The notes under the pieces are model-generated. The model did not search any database. It was not told where the DNA came from and saw only the letters and a program-made list of their open reading frames with translations. This document shows positions 61,368 to 64,000 of a DNA stretch of 64,000 nucleotides, in pieces. The DNA lies in NCBI GenBank assembly GCA_964203235.1, contig CAXNLE010000002.1, forward strand, positions 62,001-126,000. Reading direction: 5' to 3'. Each line of letters starts with the position of its first letter. Position 1 is the first letter of the stretch. A program made the position numbers and the translations under genes. The stretch comes from BACL27 sp964203235 (GTDB taxonomy: Bacteria; Actinomycetota; Acidimicrobiia; Acidimicrobiales; Ilumatobacteraceae).

Positions 61368-61472
61368 ATGAACTTATTTGCCCTATTTTCGGTAGCGCTG
61401 CGAAACTCAGAGGTTATTTTTTGCGCGCTTGCTATTGGGTTCGTCATTGGGTTTTTTGCGTTGGATATTTAG
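61368..61472 (+). CDS. 34-aa hydrophobic peptide, copy 2
   Basis: It is a paralogue of the peptide at 57302: MNLFALFSVALRNSE and a single membrane helix ending GFFALDI. It is preceded by GCTAGTTATAACTAGC, a perfect 16-bp palindrome directly upstream of the ATG. The repeat unit including the upstream palindrome and stop extends about 120 bp (61352-61478 against 57286-57412). Confidence 0.65.
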   Translation: MNLFALFSVALRNSEVIFCALAIGFVIGFFALDI

Positions 61473-61496
61473 CCATAATGGCATCTAGTGACGATC

Positions 61497-61560
61497 GCTT
61501 CTGATCCGCATGGCTTCTTACCGGCGCGGCTTCTAATCCGCATGGCGTCTAATCCGCCAA
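61497..61560. repeat. four 16-bp tandem repeats
   Basis: Units start at 61497, 61513, 61529 and 61545: GCTTCTGATCCGCATG, GCTTCTTACCGGCGCG, GCTTCTAATCCGCATG and GCGTCTAATCCGCCAA. The period is exactly 16 bp. They lie between the 34-aa peptide gene and the lipoprotein gene and could be a regulator-binding array or a simple duplication. Confidence 0.7.
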
Positions 61561-61612
61561 ATAGTGCCAAATTTTGCGAAATATGGGGAGGCAGTGTGAC
61601 CGGGGCTACTCT

Positions 61613-63544
61613 ATGCGAATGAAAAAACTCGCCTTTGTTATTGCAGTTATCGTCGGCCTTGCATCTTGTGGTTCGACCACTTCACAAGAGTCAGCGAGCG
61701 GCCCGAACCCGGCCACTGAATATTGTGTAAGCAAAGGTGGGACGATTGAAGTTGCAAAAGAAGAAGTTGGCGAAGTTGCATACTGCGTTCTTGCAAACGG
61801 CACTCGCGAAGATGCGTGGGATTACTTTTACAACTCAACACCGATCCCCGGTTGGACACAGACATCATTTTTCGCACCAGCCCAAAGTGACACGAAAGCA
61901 AAAGAAACGTTCACTGGTCGAATTAGTTTTGAAACTACAAAATTAGAGTTAGATGTAAACCCAGCAGACAAGTTTGTTCAGAACCCTTGGTCGTGGTGGG
62001 GATTGTTTGACTTCTTGGCCGCAACCGACCCGGCGGGTGCGACATCGTTAATGAAACTTGATGCGCAATTGTTTCCGGGTCTTGAGATTGATTTCTTCAC
62101 TTCGCCAGAAGGCGACCTCGTGCCAGTGCAACGCGACATTATTCGCAAGCCACTTGTCGATCGCACCGCTAGCTTCTGGGAGATTATTGCCAGCCCTGGC
62201 CGCGTGTGGGCGGCAACTGCAAGTGATGGCAAATATGCAAGTTGGGATAAGGCGGCTTTTCCGTTTTCACTTGTTCAGTCTCAAGAAGGTGAAGCATGGA
62301 TCGGTCTCGCCACTTTCTATTACAAAGACGGCAAAATTTCAGATACAAAAGTTCAACTCACCTCAGACACTGGTGGCGGATTCATTTTCTGGGATCCAGA
62401 TTTTGATGTGAACGCTTGGGGTCAGATACCTACGAAGTACACAGCAGACACAGTTACTGATGAGGCAAAACTTCAAGAATCTTTCGCGACTGAAAAGTCG
62501 AACAAAATTGCGACGAAACCGCTGTCTGAGTTGGGCACCGAGATAGTTGCTGCAGCGGGTGCGCTTGACCCGAAGCCAACATTGAGCGTTGCCGTGATGC
62601 AAAATGACGTGCTTTATGTTGACTCAGTCAAGACCCCTTTCGGTGACTACCCGTACCCGCAAGATATGCGCGTCGGAGTTTGGTCGGCGACTAAATCGCT
62701 TGTGCCCGGCATGGCCGCGCTACGACTTGTCGAGAAATATGGTTCAGAGTTTTTAGATACGAAACTTGTTGACTACTTCGAAGTTGGCAAAGAATTTGAT
62801 TATGTCGACGCAAAATCGCAAGCGCGATGGGAGGCTGTGACAATTCAAAATGCGTTGCAGATGTCAACCGGAATGGGAGCCACTGGCTACGACACCAACT
62901 GGGATGGCAAGAATGCAAATACATATCAGTGGGGTTATTCGTACTACCTAGCCGACATGATTCGCTACTACTTCAATGTCACGCCGAACCCTGATGTGAC
63001 GGGGCCTGGTCAGAAGTTTGCTTACATCGATCAAGATATGTGGATTGCATCTCTTGCGATGGAGCGCTTTCTTCAACAACAAGAAGGGCCGAGTGCGACG
63101 CTAATTGATTTGTTGCGCAACGAGGTCTACGCACCGATCGGTGTCAGCCACTTTGCGTTGGGCACGAACTACACCCCAACTGGTGAACTAGGCAATAGTT
63201 ACGGTGGATGGGGCGCACTGCCAACACTCGATATTTTGGCAAAAGCAGGAATGCTTGTCGCCAATGGTGGCAAGAGTGCAGACGGGTCACAGATCTTGAG
63301 CAGTGAATTGCTCGACACATATACGAAGTCTGCTGATTATCAACTTGCATTCTGGAAGACAAAAGCGACTGTTGATGGTGCTGAGATATTTATTCCGACT
63401 ATGAGCGGAGCCGGAGGAAACAAAGTGTTGTCACTACCAAACAACACTTCAATCGTTGTCTTGGGGCGAGATGACTACAACGCAAGCATCCCCGACGACA
63501 AGTTGGCTACTCTCGTAACCGCCACACTCAAACTCGGCAAATAA
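61613..63544 (+). CDS. beta-lactamase-fold serine hydrolase lipoprotein
   Basis: It is about 643 aa when started at ATG 61613, where a lipoprotein signal begins (MKKLAFVIAVIVGLASC, lipidated Cys near 20); a longer frame back to 61574 adds polar residues before the signal and is unlikely. The catalytic SxxK motif VWSATKSLVPG lies near residue 358 in a class C/PBP-type serine hydrolase domain (about 305-640). The N-terminal 280 residues are a separate, unrecognised domain. It is anchored outside the membrane; the substrate could be peptidoglycan peptides or an ester. Confidence 0.85.
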   Translation: MRMKKLAFVIAVIVGLASCGSTTSQESASGPNPATEYCVSKGGTIEVAKEEVGEVAYCVLANGTREDAWDYFYNSTPIPGWTQTSFFAPAQSDTKAKETFTGRISFETTKLELDVNPADKFVQNPWSWWGLFDFLAATDPAGATSLMKLDAQLFPGLEIDFFTSPEGDLVPVQRDIIRKPLVDRTASFWEIIASPGRVWAATASDGKYASWDKAAFPFSLVQSQEGEAWIGLATFYYKDGKISDTKVQLTSDTGGGFIFWDPDFDVNAWGQIPTKYTADTVTDEAKLQESFATEKSNKIATKPLSELGTEIVAAAGALDPKPTLSVAVMQNDVLYVDSVKTPFGDYPYPQDMRVGVWSATKSLVPGMAALRLVEKYGSEFLDTKLVDYFEVGKEFDYVDAKSQARWEAVTIQNALQMSTGMGATGYDTNWDGKNANTYQWGYSYYLADMIRYYFNVTPNPDVTGPGQKFAYIDQDMWIASLAMERFLQQQEGPSATLIDLLRNEVYAPIGVSHFALGTNYTPTGELGNSYGGWGALPTLDILAKAGMLVANGGKSADGSQILSSELLDTYTKSADYQLAFWKTKATVDGAEIFIPTMSGAGGNKVLSLPNNTSIVVLGRDDYNASIPDDKLATLVTATLKLGK

Positions 63545-63554
63545 CTAGTTCTAG

Positions 63555-64000
63555 TTAAGTTCGCGGGTAGCGCGAGCCTTCAGGAAAGTTGCCATAGAGC
63601 GCACGCTCACCATCGGTCACCGAATCAACAAGCAGGTCACCACCAACAAACGCGCCCTTCCATGACCCGCCTCGCCCACCGAAAACTTCTTCACGATCAC
63701 CGCGAGATCGAGGTGTATTCACACCAAATTTGAATGCTTGAATATCGTCTTTGACACGGTTTGCAAACTCAAGATCATCAGTTGCAACTGAGGCAACAAG
63801 CGAACCATTTGAAACATTCATCGCACTTAAAAACTCTGCCTCGGTGTCAACAACAACAATTGAGTCGAGTGGACCAAACGGTTCAGAGTGATGCAACGAC
63901 CACACCGAAGATGGTTGCAAGATGCACGACGCTGCAACATATGCCGACGTATCTTGACCGTCAATGAACCGGCCACGATCAAGTGACCCGCGCAGTAATG
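63555..64000 (-). CDS. aldehyde dehydrogenase-like protein, C-terminal part
   Basis: The frame is open to the right edge, so the N-terminus is missing. The visible 148 residues contain LHHSEPFGPLDSIVVVDTEA, the late ALDH motif (EPFGP for the usual EEFGP), and GSLVASVATDDLEFANRVKD. A C-terminal GGRGGSWKGAF segment follows. The pattern resembles PaaZ/PaaN-like or other acyl-CoA-pathway ALDHs rather than the full ALDH at 38030. The catalytic Cys is outside the window. Its position, convergent with the lipoprotein gene, says nothing about the pathway. Confidence 0.75.
   Translation of the reverse strand, partial: LLRGSLDRGRFIDGQDTSAYVAASCILQPSSVWSLHHSEPFGPLDSIVVVDTEAEFLSAMNVSNGSLVASVATDDLEFANRVKDDIQAFKFGVNTPRSRGDREEVFGGRGGSWKGAFVGGDLLVDSVTDGERALYGNFPEGSRYPRT

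Overview
The window reads as a chromosomal segment of a moderate-GC actinobacterium. The best guess is a freshwater Acidimicrobiia-type lineage, but no rRNA or other phylogenetic marker is present to prove it. Supporting signs are Thr-rich secreted-protein linkers, many start codons sitting about 7 nt after a TAnnnT -10 box (leaderless-type promoters), a mycoredoxin-like glutaredoxin, and a TetR-controlled acyl-CoA/Paa catabolic cluster. No tRNA, rRNA, CRISPR array or transposase was seen.

Region 1 (1-9751, all minus strand) is defence-like. A COG1205-type DEAD/DEAH helicase runs off the left edge and is preceded in its operon by a 1046-aa protein of unknown family. Upstream lies a tightly overlapped four-gene operon: a 136-aa protein, a sigma-factor-like protein, a possible PemK/MazF-fold fusion and a RecF/OLD-like ATPase with a DUF3696-like C-terminus. 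The two operons are separated by a decayed copy of the promoter and first codons of a Cys-rich gene whose intact copy is at 13656-13916.

Region 2 (9.8-36.3 kb) is an accessory zone rich in nucleases and broken genes. It contains two paralogous T5orf172 (GIY-YIG-related) nucleases (one frameshifted), an EEP nuclease, a Fe-S PD-(D/E)XK nuclease, a NERD-helicase, and a VWA protein next to an HTH protein. It also contains a histone-deacetylase-like enzyme, a Nudix/NrtR-like protein, a dual-specificity-type phosphatase, and a 2338-aa transglutaminase/DUF4011/helicase/REase protein. A CorA-like transporter and a RelA/SpoT-like HD protein are both frameshifted. Several YbjN/TY-Chap-like small proteins follow. 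Two of the transcripts begin with the same 88-nt structured leader. A third decayed leader, with fragments of a TY-Chap gene and a CorA gene, lies at 11.4-11.7 kb.

Region 3 (36.4-55.3 kb) is a coherent catabolic regulon: acyl-CoA synthetases, aldehyde dehydrogenase, amidohydrolase, MaoC hydratases, thiolase, thioesterase, SDR, enoyl-CoA hydratase, PaaABCD and a complete Liv-type ABC importer. Four near-identical 16-bp palindromes (TTGATTGATCAATCAA type) lie in front of its four transcription units. The TetR gene is inside the cluster, so one repressor probably controls the whole pathway. PaaE is missing.

Region 4 (55.4-64 kb) encodes secreted and surface proteins: an M6-like metalloprotease, a duplicated-domain Thr-rich protein, an FN3 protein, a trypsin-like protease and a beta-lactamase-fold lipoprotein. 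It also has twin 34-aa hydrophobic peptides, each preceded by the same palindromic promoter, and ends in a truncated aldehyde dehydrogenase-like gene. Four copies of an 18-bp palindrome (ATACCTATATATAGGTAT type) are scattered between 18 and 55 kb.
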